Positions 33,871-46,099 of a stretch of DNA of 64,000 nucleotides are shown in pieces (the first letter of the stretch is position 1; every line of letters begins with the position of its first letter). The translations under genes were made by a program, and so were the position numbers. Below the pieces are notes generated by a model. The model ran no database searches, was not told where the DNA came from, and was given only the letters and a program-made list of their open reading frames with translations. This DNA is from Cladophialophora immunda (Eukaryota > Ascomycota > Eurotiomycetes > Chaetothyriales > Herpotrichiellaceae): assembly GCF_000835495.1 (NCBI RefSeq), contig NW_015622541.1:8166861-8230860 (forward strand), written 5' to 3'.

Positions 33871-36169
33871 TAGTATATAGAATAGATCCTACTATACTAA
33901 CTAAGCTTAGATAATATGGATCCAGTCTATACACTATCTATACCACATTATAGGTTAAACTTATAGATTCTCTCGTAGGCACCGTACTACACCTTAATTT
34001 CCCCAGCCCTACTAGTTAGTTCTCATCCCTACCGGCGCTACGTCCCTACGTTAATAGTAATAGTTATATAATTACGATCCGTAATCCACCATATTCTCCC
34101 CTTTATTATCCTAGATATAGGGGTCCCTATATGTATAGTTACGCTCCTCCTCATAATACTACTGGAAAAGGTAGTGGAGATTCTGGCACTTAATATACCG
34201 GAGGTAGGTATATCCCCTATAACATTTTCTACCGGCCCTCGTCACTATAACGACTATCGTACTATATATAGGGGATAAATAGTTATTAGACACGTACTAG
34301 TACGGTTTGCCGTTAATCACCCGATAAGGGAGGGTTCGCTAGGTACGAGTTAATACGGTACGACGACGCGAGGAGCTAATTAACCTACCTAATGGTGGAG
34401 GGGGCCTAAGTAACCTTATTTCACCACACCCTACTAGAGTTAGTCTTATAGTTATCGTCGTATCCGTAGGTGCTCACTATTGTACTATAGTCAAGTAGGA
34501 CCATAAACAAAACACTACTAAGAAAAAATAGGGCTAAGTTTTGGGTTAGAGGAGGAGTAGTGTTACTTTGACGCGACGTTAGAGAGGGTTCTAAGGCTTC
34601 GTCTACTTCTCGCGTAATACCGCAGTTTCGCCAAAGAAAAAAAAAGGAATCTTTATAGGTCTAAAGATACGTTACTACTTAGGCGTAAGAGGACTAGGTA
34701 GTTAAATAGAATCAAAGTCGAGGAGAAGATAGGAGGGTGAGGGCGGCTATTTTCACGTACGGAGATTCACTAAGGGATCTAACTATTATTAGGCGATATC
34801 GACCGTAGTAACGTATTTATGACGAGGCTAGTCTCATACGTAACACTATAATAGCTACGGTAGGGTAGTGCGGTAACTAGAGCTAACGTACTAGGGAGTT
34901 CCCATTATCTACCTCCGTACGTCTCAGCTACTACATATCCAATAACGCTACTAGCCTTTATCACGAAGGGGACACTACCTCGCCCATATATCAGATACCT
35001 ACCGTAGTAGGGTAATAGCCTATTAATAGTATATCTATAAGTAGTCTATAGATTAGATCCAGTCCATAGCCCACTATGTCTAATGACTATAGAGTACGGA
35101 TCGTACTAATAGTATACTAATACCCCTTCAATATTACGTAACGACCTATATCTATACTTATACTATAAACGTCCACCCACTAACGTAAGTAGAATTAGGC
35201 ATTATTATGCCTCGCTATAATACCGTCCCTTTACCGTAGTATCTATCCATTAGGCCTAGCGTAAGTAATGCCGGGAGATATACACTAACTCCCAGTAGCC
35301 TACGCTTACATATGCCAATTTCATCGATTCAAACCGGCCCAGCACTTAACCTATTCCAATGCACGGTAGTTAATCAGCGGGGCGCGTTAGCTACGCAACT
35401 TCTCCTAGACTAGCACTATACGCGGTCCTCCTAGAAGATAGTAAAGGTTAAGGTCTATAGAATAGATCCGCTACTGTAATAGGATACGGCTCTTCTCTAG
35501 GTAGTCTATAGAATGGATCTAGGGTAGCCTAGGGTAAGGCAGAACATACCCTCGCTTCACCTCCTCTAGTAGGCTATCCCCCTTAGCGTCGCCGATTATC
35601 ACTCCTATCGCTCTCTTATTCAAACTTATCTTCTTTCATAACTTCTTTCATTAGATTAACTATTAGTAACTTCCTTAAAACTACTCCCATTCCTACTATA
35701 AATCGCGTTAGATCCTTAAGATAGGCTAACTCAGGCCCTTCCTTACCTCCGCCTAGCCTAGGCGCTCTCTCCTACCCTATATAGCCTAAGCCACTTATCT
35801 TAGACACCTAGTGAGTGAGCTAAGTCAGAATCTGAGCTAGAGGTGAGCCTTTCCACTAGAATTTCCTACTAGATCCAGTCTAGAGACTACTTTTTCTACT
35901 AACTCCCTAAGTCTAGTAGATCTCATCCATAGGCCACTTTTTCTACTAACTCCCTAAGTCTAGTAGATCTCATCCATAGGCTACTTATCTAATCAACTTC
36001 CCATATCTAGTAGATCTAGTCTATAGGCCACTCTTCCTACTAACTCCCTAAACGCTAGTAGATCCAATCGCTAGACTACCTCACCTCCTAGACTCTATTC
36101 TCTTCATCCTATTAGATCCATTCTATAGGCCATTTTACTGACAAAGTTCTACTATATCTCTAGGGCTTA
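33871..36169. other. RIP-mutated spacer carrying hairpin motifs
   Basis: No frame is readable for long. Copies of a motif with core TATAGAATRGATCYA or its reverse complement occur at about 33875, 33928, 35048, 35457, 35507 and 36108, some paired as inverted repeats. A 47-bp tandem array sits at 35887-36075. Confidence 0.55.
35887..36075. repeat. 47-bp tandem repeat, four units
   Basis: Units start at about 35887, 35934, 35981 and 36028. The first two are nearly identical (TTTCTACTAACTCCCTAAG then TAGTAGATCTCATCCATAGG). Each contains a half-site of the GATCYA...CTATAGRC hairpin family found through this region. Confidence 0.78.
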
Positions 36170-37747
36170 TCCTCCGTCACTATACTAGGTCCCGGAAAGT
36201 ATATAGTCTCTAGGTCCCTAGAACCCTATATAAAGAGACCTAAAGATACCCTAACCCTTAAGGAGTAGATTACTAACGCCTAGTAACATATCGCTAAGTA
36301 CTAAGCCTAATATGAGACCCTCCTACGTAAGAAGAGTAATAAGCTCCTAAAAGAGAGAATTAGGGCTAAGTACTACTTATAGAAGTAGAAGCTTAAGGAA
36401 CTAAAGGATAAGAAAGCGCGGTAGGAAGTAGAAGAGGAGGCTACGGAATTCACCCTACTCTCTAAGGATAATAAGCTACGAGAGTTAGGGATAAAGGAGA
36501 ATCCTATCCCTACTAACTTAGATATTAGTGATGACGTGACCTAGCCTAGTACTACTAGACATTATAAGACTAAGAAGACCACCTAGCCTACCACCCCGCT
36601 ATCAGCTAAGTAATAACTAGACATTACGCTTGAGATCACCTCAAGTCGAACTGTATCTAAGGACCCTAAGATAGGTAATATATGGTCTACCTAGCGTAAT
36701 CGCGGCCCTAACTCCGGTGGTAACGAGTCTAGCTCTAATAAGGAACATAAGAGCTAGTTCGAGTCTAAGTTAGACTATGCGGGTACGGTGTCTCGCCTCT
36801 AGGCTAAAGTATATAGCGATTGGAAGTTAAAGAAGCGTTAAGATACGAAGAGCGCGGATAACTATAATATAATGCCTTAGGATTAGGCCATTAAGGAGTT
36901 ATATAAGCACTTTTATAGATACCGCTATATTAAACTCAGTAAGAAACTCTACCTAAACTAGATATATATAATGGGCTACCTTAGGTTTGAGTATACCGGC
37001 TAGCTCTATAATCTCATTATGGAAATGGAAGATAGTATTAAGTTATTCCTCTAAGTGAAGAAGGTGGGGTTCTTAGTCCTAGGCGTTAAGGATACCTCTA
37101 CGTACGCGTTTAAACACGTAGTGAAGGAGATCTAGAAGGGGGACGTAGCCCTAAATAATTGGAAGTACCTAGTCTAGGTTAGCATTAGCGACACCTTCTC
37201 CCTAAACAACCCTTACTTCAGTAAATTCAGCGCTACCTAGCGGGTGAATAAGTCGACCTAGCCTAAGGTAGTGTATATGGCCCAGACCTATAAGATCATC
37301 AAACGATGGAGGAAGGTATTTCCCAAGTCGTACGCGAAAGAGCAGCCTAGACAGATCCACTAGGGCCTAGCTATGGCTAAGGACTTTCATCAAGCGTAGA
37401 CCCTACTCAAATTCGCTATGTACGTCTATACCTAGCTCTAGTTTCCTAAGTTTAGTAGGAAGAAGGCCGCCCCTATTCGCTACCTCACGGATAATAAGTT
37501 TTAACATATATTACTAGATCTGAACTTAGTTAACTAAGGAAAGTCCGTCCATATGACTTAGGAATAAATCCAACTCCTCGTTCCGCATAGTAACTGGAAG
37601 GAACATAATAATAACGTACGGATCAATATGGCTAACCTGATCATTAAGGATAAGGAGGAAAAGGATATAGCTAACACCCTAGAAAACGAAGATAACCTGA
37701 TTTCCACCTGAATTAGTAAATTGAAGTCATATAGGCTATCTAAATAG

Positions 37748-37980
37748 GTAAGTGAACGCCTATACTAGTATATGGAATAGATCCTCTAAGCCCCCCGTAA
37801 TCTAGCTTAAACCGTATAGAGCGAGCTTAACGGTAGTATATAGAATGGATCTATTATATAGACCGTATACTGGATCTAGTCTATAGCCCTATTCATAACT
37901 ACTAACGGAGTAACTTTTCGTTAGATCTATTCTATACACTAGCTCATTACCCCCTTTGATCTATTCTTTCCCGCTAATAG
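37748..37980 (+). other. Predicted intron of the SNF2 relic with hairpin motifs
   Basis: Donor GTAAGT at 37748 and acceptor TAG ending 37980 bound a stretch where the protein frame stops making sense. It holds several copies of the GATCYA/CTATAG motif (about 37770, 37840-37890 and 37923-37945). Confidence 0.6.
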
Positions 37981-39043
37981 AGTCACTAGGATAAACGTAC
38001 TGAACGCACCTTCTGTCCTAACGTTAATATCGTGACTATTAAACTATTCCTCTCGATAATCGCGGACATATATAAGATCAACTATAACGCCTTTAGTATG
38101 GGTAACACTATAGATACGGTAGAGTAGAGTGAGGAAATCTCGATAGCGGAGCGGGTAGTACCTAACGTTGAGTACTAGGACCTAAGAGCGTAGGCGAAGG
38201 CCGCTAAGAGGTAGGTAAAGGCTAATGAAGAGTAGGCTAAGGCTATAAAGGAGTAGGTGACGACGGGGGTAGAAGGGCCTAAGATAGCTAAGGTAGAGTA
38301 GGCGTTTTGGGACTAATAGGAAAAGAACGCGACCGTCTCCGCCTAAGTCACCTCCTACCGTGAGGCCGCTAAGTAGTTAGGTTTCGACCCTAACTTTAAC
38401 AAGCTGATTAAGGGACGCTACTACGTATCTAGTAAGCGTTCCGCCTGTTCTCGCTTCTATCCGAAGCACCACTAGGTCTTAGGCATCTACTAGTAGATCT
38501 TAATGGAGTTATTAGAGATTGGAGGGGGCATCCTAACTATAGACTACGGACTTAGTAAGATATTATAGTACTACGGCCTAATCTAGCACTTAGCTATACA
38601 GAAGCTAGAGTAGTGGGAACGCTACTAGCATCAGTATCACCTCGCGTAAGGTAGAGGGGAACCGGAACTACCGCTACCCAAGCTCAACTTTTGACCTACC
38701 GTTATAGTTACGCCCCCCGGGATACTAGATTCCTAGTACGTAGAGTGGCATAAACACTAGCGTAGTGAAGAGACCGATAAGCCCCTATTATAACTTCGCA
38801 TTTTCTACGGTACTGACAAGACCCTGAGCCCTGACGTCGAAGAGTCTATACGCTAACTACTACTACTAACGTCTAGGAAGGCGGCTAGACGCGTGATTAA
38901 GAAACAGTTCCCGGCTAACAACCTAATGTCAGCGTTTACCGTCATCTAGTGCGCATACGAGACCCTCTAGAAACGCACCCTAGTTATGGGAAAGCATTCT
39001 ATCGAGAAGTAGGTGCGCGCTATGGCTAGCGGGCCAGAGCGAG

Positions 39044-39183
39044 GTGAGTGCCATCCCCCACCCCCTTTCCCTTCCCTTACATCTAGTGACCGGTATAGTA
39101 CAGTCCATAGGATAGATCTAATCGCACCCTATCTGCCAGATCCTCTCCATAGACTAGTGACTAACTTCCTCTTCCCGCCATAG
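39044..39183 (+). other. Predicted intron of the SNF2 relic with a hairpin motif
   Basis: Donor GTGAGT at 39044, a CTAAC branch-site consensus near 39161, and acceptor TAG at 39181-39183. Inside is an inverted repeat, CAGTCCATAGGATAGATCTA with AGATCCTCTCCATAGACTAG, separated by about 16 bases. Confidence 0.68.
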
Positions 39184-41094
39184 ATAAAGACCTAGTGTCC
39201 CCATAGATAGATAACTTTAATGATGCGGATAACCTCCCTTTCATAGCGTACGGTCCCACCTAGGCTAAGCTAAAGAAGAGATAGGGCGACCTCAAATACA
39301 TTAGATAGACCCTTACGTAGTTAGAAAGAATCAATAAGAAGTATTACGTCCCCGTTAAAGTTGATGAGGAGGATAAGGACGACACCTATAACAAGGCTAA
39401 CTTCTCAGTCTATATCTCCCGTTTCACTAGGCTATTCTATCGCGTTATCTATAACGAAGGGCATCAGATAAAGAATCCTAAGATAAATAACTTAATTACG
39501 GTTAAGAAACTCTACTATCCCAAAAAGTAGATCGTTATAGCTACTCCGCTCCCTAATTAAGTTAGTGACCTCCTTAGATACCTCTATCTCTTCTAGAATA
39601 GTGACTAGGAGGATAACCTCCATAAACTTGATAGCTATAAGCTCCCCAACGACCTAGAGAAGATCTACTAGTAGGCGGTTATTACTAACATTACCTAATA
39701 CTTACCTAACTATATATAGAAGTATAAGGACTAGTCGCTCTTCATCCTGAACCCGCGTACCTTCGCGTCCATAATTAACTATGGTAAGTTAAATAGTGCT
39801 AGTACCGCATCCGTTGTACTCCGCGCCATTTATTTACGTATCTAACTCCACTAGACCATAGCCAGTAAGATCCAGCTAGAGGGCGACTACTATTACTAGG
39901 CTGGCCGGGCCGTCCCTATCTACTACATCACTAGTGTCAAACTCTAGTAGACCGCGTATAAGGCGCAAGAGTACACTAAGATCTAGAATGCGTTCTATCC
40001 CGTCCTATCTCAGGGCGGCTACGGCGCCTCAGGTAAGCCCAGCCGGAAGCCTACCATCGCCAGTAGGGGTCTGCGAGATATGGCCATCCACCGTCACCTA
40101 TACCTATCCACCTTTGACCTCCGCTTCAACGCCCTAATACTACGTAAGAAAGGATAGCGCACGGCGTAGGCGCGTAACTAGACTAAGAACACTGACGACT
40201 ATGGCTTTACGGAATACTTTCTGGCCACTTAACCCACGCCTACTATCCCTAACTACATAGAGCGCCTAGGGGTATATCTATACTACATGTCGGAGTTAGT
40301 CAAGCTACGATACATAGCTAAGTACATCTACTAGTCTCTATATAGCGACGAGGCTAGGCGGTTTAAGGGTAAGACGGTGTTTATAATAAACTAGCTATAT
40401 ACATAGTAGGGCCCTAACTACTTCCTCCACACCCTAGGCCTCCCCTACTACATTATCTAGCCGGGCACTACGGCCGCTAAGCGTAGTATCATCCTAGCTA
40501 AGTAGAATAATCCTAATAATGAGATCCTATTCCTCCTCCTAAACAGCCGCTTATCCACTATAGGCATCAATATCTAAGGGGCCTACTATAAGATCATCAT
40601 TATTGACATACTGGATAATATCCCTATAGTAAAATAAGTGATTAGCCGCCTCCACTATATTAGTTAGGAAGAGGTCTAGTTTATATAGATTATCTACGTA
40701 CTAGGGACCTATAACTAGTGGCTCTTTACTAATGCCACCGTGAAGATGCTAAGCTAGGTTATGGGCGAGGCGTCTATAAATAAGGAGGTGTTAAGCCTCG
40801 AGGATCGCGAAAAGATATACGTTAGTAGCCTTAAGTTAACGGCTAAGAAGGCCCATAAGCTAGTTAAGAAGGTATGGGACACTAGCTACGTAGAGTAAGC
40901 TAAGGAATATATCCACTAGTAACTTGGGTAACGCTACTCGCGCCTAGGCTAGCGTACTAAGAATCTCCATAAGCCACATAAGACCTACAGTACCCTATCG
41001 ATAGCTATGCCTAACCGTCAATATGATCCGTCTTCACACTTATTCACCGCGTCTAACGCTAGTAAGCGTAACTCTATTATGTTTATTCCTAGTG

Positions 41095-41223
41095 GTGAGT
41101 CTTCCATTATTAGTCTATAGAATGGATCTACCGGTATCCTTTTCCTTACGGATCTATTTCATAGACCATGTTCCGCCCGTTCATATTCATACACTAACTT
41201 CATTTCCCCCCCCCCCCCCCTAG
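41095..41223 (+). other. Predicted intron of the SNF2 relic with hairpin motif and poly-C
   Basis: Donor GTGAGT at 41095, branch-like CACTAAC near 41192, a C run at about 41206-41220 and acceptor TAG ending 41223. Inside is the inverted repeat AGTCTATAGAATGGATCTA ... GGATCTATTTCATAGACC. Confidence 0.68.
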
Positions 41224-42150
41224 GAAGTCTTAACCTTACGACACTCACTAAGTCCCGTAGTCCTACTACGCTAACAAAACCTAGTATTATCCTACGCGGC
41301 GCCACTAACTTATGGTCTCCAATTGACGTTATATAGGACCCTATCTACGGCGTACACATTAATATACGCAACGATAGCGAGATTAATAAGGTCACTACGT
41401 AGGTGATCGACCCCAAAACTAAGATATTACGGGTACCTAATAGTAACCTCCTCTACAACTAACACTCAGAAGATATATAGTTTAATCGCGATATAATAGA
41501 CCCAGTATATTAGCTATTTTTGATTCCTAGCGTAGACTTCCACATTAACGACTATATACTATAGAATATCTAACGCCGGGCGTAAGGTAAGGAGAATCTA
41601 TCGAAGAGTGATACGGAAGACGAGCTAGAGGAGGTGGATCATGAGATAGAGAAGGAGCCCAACGTCACTAATACTAAGTAGCCTAGATAGAATACTATAG
41701 TCCCTAACCCAGTTCGCGAGGCTAAGACGAACTATGAGCCTAAGTTAACGCCGCTAGACTCTCGTGATTCCGTAGATTATAAGCTCCTATAGTAATAACT
41801 AAGGCGTAATATAGACTTACCGCGACTAGTAGCTAAGGCTAAGATAGCTAAGGTCCCGCCCCCACGAGCCGCTAGTGATATCTAGATAACCGGTGTCAAT
41901 ATACAGCTAGCTGAGCGTGAGGTTGATATAAGTAGTGTAGATAGTGCGGCAGTTAAGGGTGAGGCTGACTTAAGTAACGTAAGTGTTGAGACGCCGTCCC
42001 ATAAGGCCCTAACTGGAGACATAGATATGGGCGACTTAGCGTTAAGAGACGACAATAGGCTAGCGGATAACTAGACGTTAGTTAATGGGGAGGGTAGCGA
42101 GGGGGACAAAGTCAGTTCTGCCGGTAGTCCACTTTCTAACTTAGACTAGT

Positions 42151-42682
42151 TCGCATTAGGCACATTTAGGTTCACATTAACTCCATTTCCTCACCTAGTA
42201 ACTCTATCTCTATTCCAGATAATGTATCTTATGAACCTAAGGGGGGGTCGAGATCTAGGTAAAGAGTCTTCGTTAAGCGGAGGACAGAGTTAGCTTCCCA
42301 TACGGCGGTCTATGCGGACGAGCTCAGTGGCGGCTCAGCAGTCTTTGTCGCTGATTATATCGCACAACCTGTATAGACTTCCGGAGAACCTATTTAGAGG
42401 GTCTAGAGGTGAGTAGGTTAGTTAGTGATAGTATAATATAAGAGGTATATCCTGGCGGGATTAGATCTAGCTCTAGCCACTCAGGATAGAGGGGAATCTA
42501 TAAGTACACTAGATGAGTAAGGACTTTGACGGCATATGATAGCATAACTAGCGGTAAGGTTAGTTTCGTATCTTAGATAGGTAGCTAGGTAGTTAGACCT
42601 AGACAGATATAATAATGGATAATAATAGGCTTAGTAGTTGGACCCAGATGGATATGACGATAGTGTAGGCAGTAGGAGTGAC
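42151..42682. other. Spacer downstream of the SNF2 relic
   Basis: No readable protein frame continues past about 42150. Recurrent GTTAGACCTAGACAGATAT-like phrases (42590-42655) suggest a short, decayed tandem repeat. Confidence 0.35.
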
Positions 42683-42820
42683 GTGGTGAGGACGAAACTA
42701 TAATACTACAATACTGTAATGCTATGATACTATGATACTATAATGCTATGATACTACGATACTATGATATAGCGATACTACGATATAGCGATACTATGAT
42801 ATAGTGATACTACGATACAT
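42683..42820. repeat. Short tandem repeat, ATACTATGAT-type units
   Basis: About fourteen imperfect 8-10-base units (ATACTACAAT, GATACTATGAT, GATATAGC) run head to tail. Confidence 0.85.
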
Positions 42821-42904
42821 AGGATAGAGCGAAAATGAGCGCCCCCCAAAAAAATGTTCCGAGTTAAGCGAGTGTTCTTCGGTATTATCCGTTAGGGAAG
42901 ACGA

Positions 42905-43310
42905 TAATAGGGTGATATATAGATTAGATCTAGTGTATAGACCAGGGTGAGATAGCGAGATAGGGATAAGAAAGGGGTAGTGTATTGATTAGATCTAGTG
43001 TATAGACTAGTGTAAGGGCGGAGAATAGGGTCGTAGGCGAGGTAGAATGCGCAGCAGATCTAGTGCGTAGACTAGTATAAGGGTAGAGAATAGGGTCACA
43101 GGCGAGGTTGAACGCATAGTGGATCTAGTGCATAGACTAGTACGAGGGCAGAGAACGAGGTTACGGATAAGGTGGAAGCAGTAGCGGATCCAGTGCATAG
43201 ACCAGTATAAGGGGGGGGAACGGGGTTATGGACGAGGTAGAAGTAGTAGCGGATCTAGTACGTAGACCGGTAGGCGGGGAGATGAGTTAAGTATAGGCAT
43301 AGAGTAGTAT
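42905..43310. repeat. 65-bp tandem repeat, six units
   Basis: The phrase GATCTAGTGTATAGAC or close variants occurs at 42927, 42992, 43057, 43122, 43187 and 43252, a perfect 65-bp period. Between them lies a purine-rich phrase (AAGGGYRGAGAAYRGGGT). The recurring core is again the hairpin-family half-site seen in the SNF2 introns. Confidence 0.9.
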
Positions 43311-43460
43311 ATCTTAGGGATCTAGGGCATAGGAGGGTTAGGGCTATAAAGGGGGGAGATATCTAGACGGGAAGGGGTGTAGGGAGGAGGAGGAGGATAG
43401 ATAGAGGATCGGTTCAGGAGACTATAAGTATGACCACGCGCAGAGGATCCATTCCATAGA

Positions 43461-43510
43461 CCGTATATATGTATGTGTGTGTGTATATGTATGTATATAT
43501 GTATATATAG
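43461..43510. repeat. TATG/TG-rich microsatellite
   Basis: A run of TATATG, TGTG and TATG units follows a hairpin-family half-site (GGATCCATTCCATAGACC, 43446-43463). Confidence 0.85.
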
Positions 43511-43920
43511 GGTAGCCTACTAATGTGCTCAATGGTACCCATCGAAGGATACCAAGATTTTTTATACGATAGGTACTAAGGAAATTTAAAGTCGAATATC
43601 TCTTAGTACCCACCGTAAAATTCGATCGTTTTTTCAAGTATCATTAGGGTTAAGATATATTTTACGAGTATATATAGTTAGATTTCTAAGTATTAGCGTA
43701 ATCTACTAGTTATAGGGTTAACTCTAGAGGAGAAATACTCCCTATTATAAAATTGCTTATATCTCACAAACTAGAAATTTTCGAAGTCAATCTTTTTAGC
43801 CTATTCGATCAGGAATATCGACTTCTATCTATATATAAATTTTCAAAGAAATTGACGCTAAACTCGTAAAGTTAGAGTGGAAGGAGGAGGGCTATACCTT
43901 AGGTCTAGGTATATGGAGTC
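43511..43920. other. RIP-mutated spacer
   Basis: No gene or clear repeat. A phrase near 43525-43570 (GGTACCCATCGAAGGATACC) partly recurs in inverted form near 43600-43650. Confidence 0.35.
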
Positions 43921-46095
43921 TCCAAACCCCGCATCGGTCCATACGAGGTTAGCCTCGGTTTTTTCAAGGGGTCCTAAAGGCCGTTAAAGTCTAGTTTAAC
44001 GGGCACTCCGGGCCCCTCGTTTTTTTCGAGGGAAGGGTCGTGGTTTTCGAAGCTCAGTCTGTCTTTATATTTTTCGACTCTCTAGTCAAGTTTTTCAACC
44101 CTTAGGTCGAAAATCAAGAGGCGCTTTAGCCTTAGCCTAATTTCATGTGTTAGCCAAAATCGTATGGGCTTCCCTCGAAAAATCCAATCATAGCCTCCAG
44201 CCTTTCTAGTTACATATCCAGCATATAGAGCACTTTAGCTCGAAAAAGACGAAGATAGTCACCCACTACCGGAACGCCTAGCACTAAGGGACTTAGGCCT
44301 CGATTTTTTCGAGGTAGGACGGTATTAACTTAGAGTTGAAAAAAACGGGTCGAGGATCGGAAAACCCGATCATAATACACACTCCTAGCCTTTGGCCACT
44401 AGAGTCTTATATACGAGTTCGACGTCGAACTAGGTCCCGGTTAGAGAAAATCGAGAGGGGGGTTGGATTTTTCGAACTTACTTCCTAATCGTCCGCCGCG
44501 TCAGCCTTAACCGTGAACATTTTGATTAACTAAGTCTGTTAGTATTTTTCGAGGGGGGAATCGTAAAATCTGACCTCTAGGAAGTTAAAGCGGTACTGGC
44601 CCGGCGCTAGCGCAAAGTCCTTATTTTTATTCTATCTTAACCGTTAGTTTTTTTTGAGGAGGGACTCGAATTTTTCTCACCTTCTTCTCCTTAGGGTCGC
44701 TCGGGTAGATGTCGAAAACCACTAAGAGCTCTTCCACTAGGGCGTACTATTTTTTCGAGTTAGTGATCGAAAAAGATAGGGTAAGGATCATTCTCATAGA
44801 GGCTAGATACCCATAGGCTAGGTAGGGGTCATCCTTAGTACCATCAGGAGCCTCTCCTACGACAGAGGGGATGACCTAGAAAATTTCGAGGTGAGTATGG
44901 CTCGTTTTTTTCGGGAGGGGGTTCGAAAAATACCTTATTCCCCTTAAAATAACTCTAGTACTTAGTCTTAATAGCTAGGTTATTCTTACCTCGCTAGAAA
45001 CGAGCCCTAGTTCGAAAAAAACGACGGTTAGCGGTTTAGAGGCGCTTCGAAAAACATAAGGGGGAGGCCGAAAAACACGAGGGAACTGGTTTTACTTTTG
45101 GCCAAAAAAAAACCCCCCTAGGGGTGGTTTCAAAAAATCCGAGGGGGGGTTCGAAAAAAGAGAGCTTACTCGAGCTTATCTTTAACGGTGGACTTACTAG
45201 TGAGGAGGGGGCGTTAGACCCGGCCGTAACCGTTCTCGCGCCACTCTTTCGCTTTCGCTCTATTTTTTCGAGTTAGCTTTTATCTTTTCCGAGGCGAAGA
45301 TCCTTACTTAAGGGTATTGCTAATATTAGGGGGGGGTATAGTCGGGGTGACCTTTACTACTAGGGACGGAGAAGGTGAGGGAGTCGGCTTATTTTTCAAG
45401 CTAGCGCTCAGCTTTTTCGGGGTCTTCACGACTTTAGGCATTTTAGTTCGGTTTTTTTAAGGGGGTGTTCTTTTTTTTCGAAACTAGACACTTTATCAGA
45501 CGATTCGAAGAATATAGGGTGGGCTTCTTTTTTTTTGACGGACTAGGCTAGTGCTCGGCTAAAAAAAAACGAGGCTAAAGCCTCGAAAAAAAAGGGGGTC
45601 TTACCGGATAGTAGGGGGGCCTGAGTAGATAAGTTAGAGTGATATAAAGAAGGAAAGATTAGAAAGAGAGAAGAGAAGGTATAAATAATATAACCTCGCT
45701 AAGACTTTATAGAGGAATAGCTATAAGGGACGCCTTAATATTATCGAATCTATTGAACCTAGTGCCCTCCTCAGGGCCATTAAACCTATTAGAGCTAGTG
45801 CCCTCCTCGACTTTATTGACTAACTAGCTAACTATTCTAAAGATCTATATATTTATATAGAGTCCCTCTTTCTCACTAACTTAGTCCCCATTACCTCGGT
45901 CCGTACGAGGGATGCCTCGTTTTTTTCGAGGCGTCCGTAAGCCCGTCAAAAGTCAAGTTTGACGGGACCTCACCTAGCCTCGAAAAAAACGAGGGAAGGG
46001 ACGAAGAATCCGAGGCTCCTCTCGCCCCTTATTTCCCGACCGTCAGCTTGAGAAAGACGAGGGCCGGTTTTCACGAGGACCCCCTTAATCTATAC
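43921..46095. repeat. Tract rich in CCTCG-T(n)-CGAGG hairpins and TTTTTTCGAG words
   Basis: Words of the form TTTTTTCGAG and CTCGAAAAAA occur dozens of times in both orientations, several as perfect foldbacks such as CCTCGTTTTTTTCGAGG. A longer module recurs at about 43933-44050 and 45895-46010: CGGTCCGTACGAGG-like start, a T-run hairpin, a small hairpin CCCGTCAAA/TTTGACGGG (CGTTAAA/TTTAACG in the first copy), and a second CGAGGGAAGGG end. No long reading frame is visible. The tract may be the 3' flank or an end of the adjacent helicase unit, or a structured repeat of its own. Confidence 0.6.
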
Positions 46096-46099
46096 GAAG

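Larger units (their letters stand above)
36170..42150 (+). pseudogene. SNF2-type helicase gene, RIP-inactivated
   Basis: One plus-strand gene can be followed through at least three GT-AG introns (37748-37980, 39044-39183, 41095-41223). The N-terminal part has a long charged coiled coil (about 36240-36450). Helicase motifs come in SNF2 order: motif I region GGGILTIDYGLSKIL (38520-38565, family GGGILADDMGLGKT), VIVTPPGILDS (motif Ia), motif II YNEGHQIKNP (39445-39475, family DEGHxIKN), motif III-like IATPLPNQ (39535-39555), motif V STIGINIQG (about 40555-40580), and motif VI SRLHYISQEE (about 40640-40670). The Lys and Gly of motif I and the Asp of motif II are altered, and dozens of TAG/TAA interrupt the frame, so it is dead. 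An acidic, low-complexity tail runs to about 42150. SNF2 ATPases remodel chromatin or repair DNA; related copies are known in repetitive fungal DNA. Confidence 0.85.

Noticed and set aside
43933..46010. Compensatory base change in a small hairpin (CGTTAAA/TTTAACG versus CGTCAAA/TTTGACG), suggestive of a conserved RNA stem
   Set aside because: Both changes are CpA-to-TpA on opposite strands. RIP acting on a palindrome gives the same paired change without any RNA constraint.
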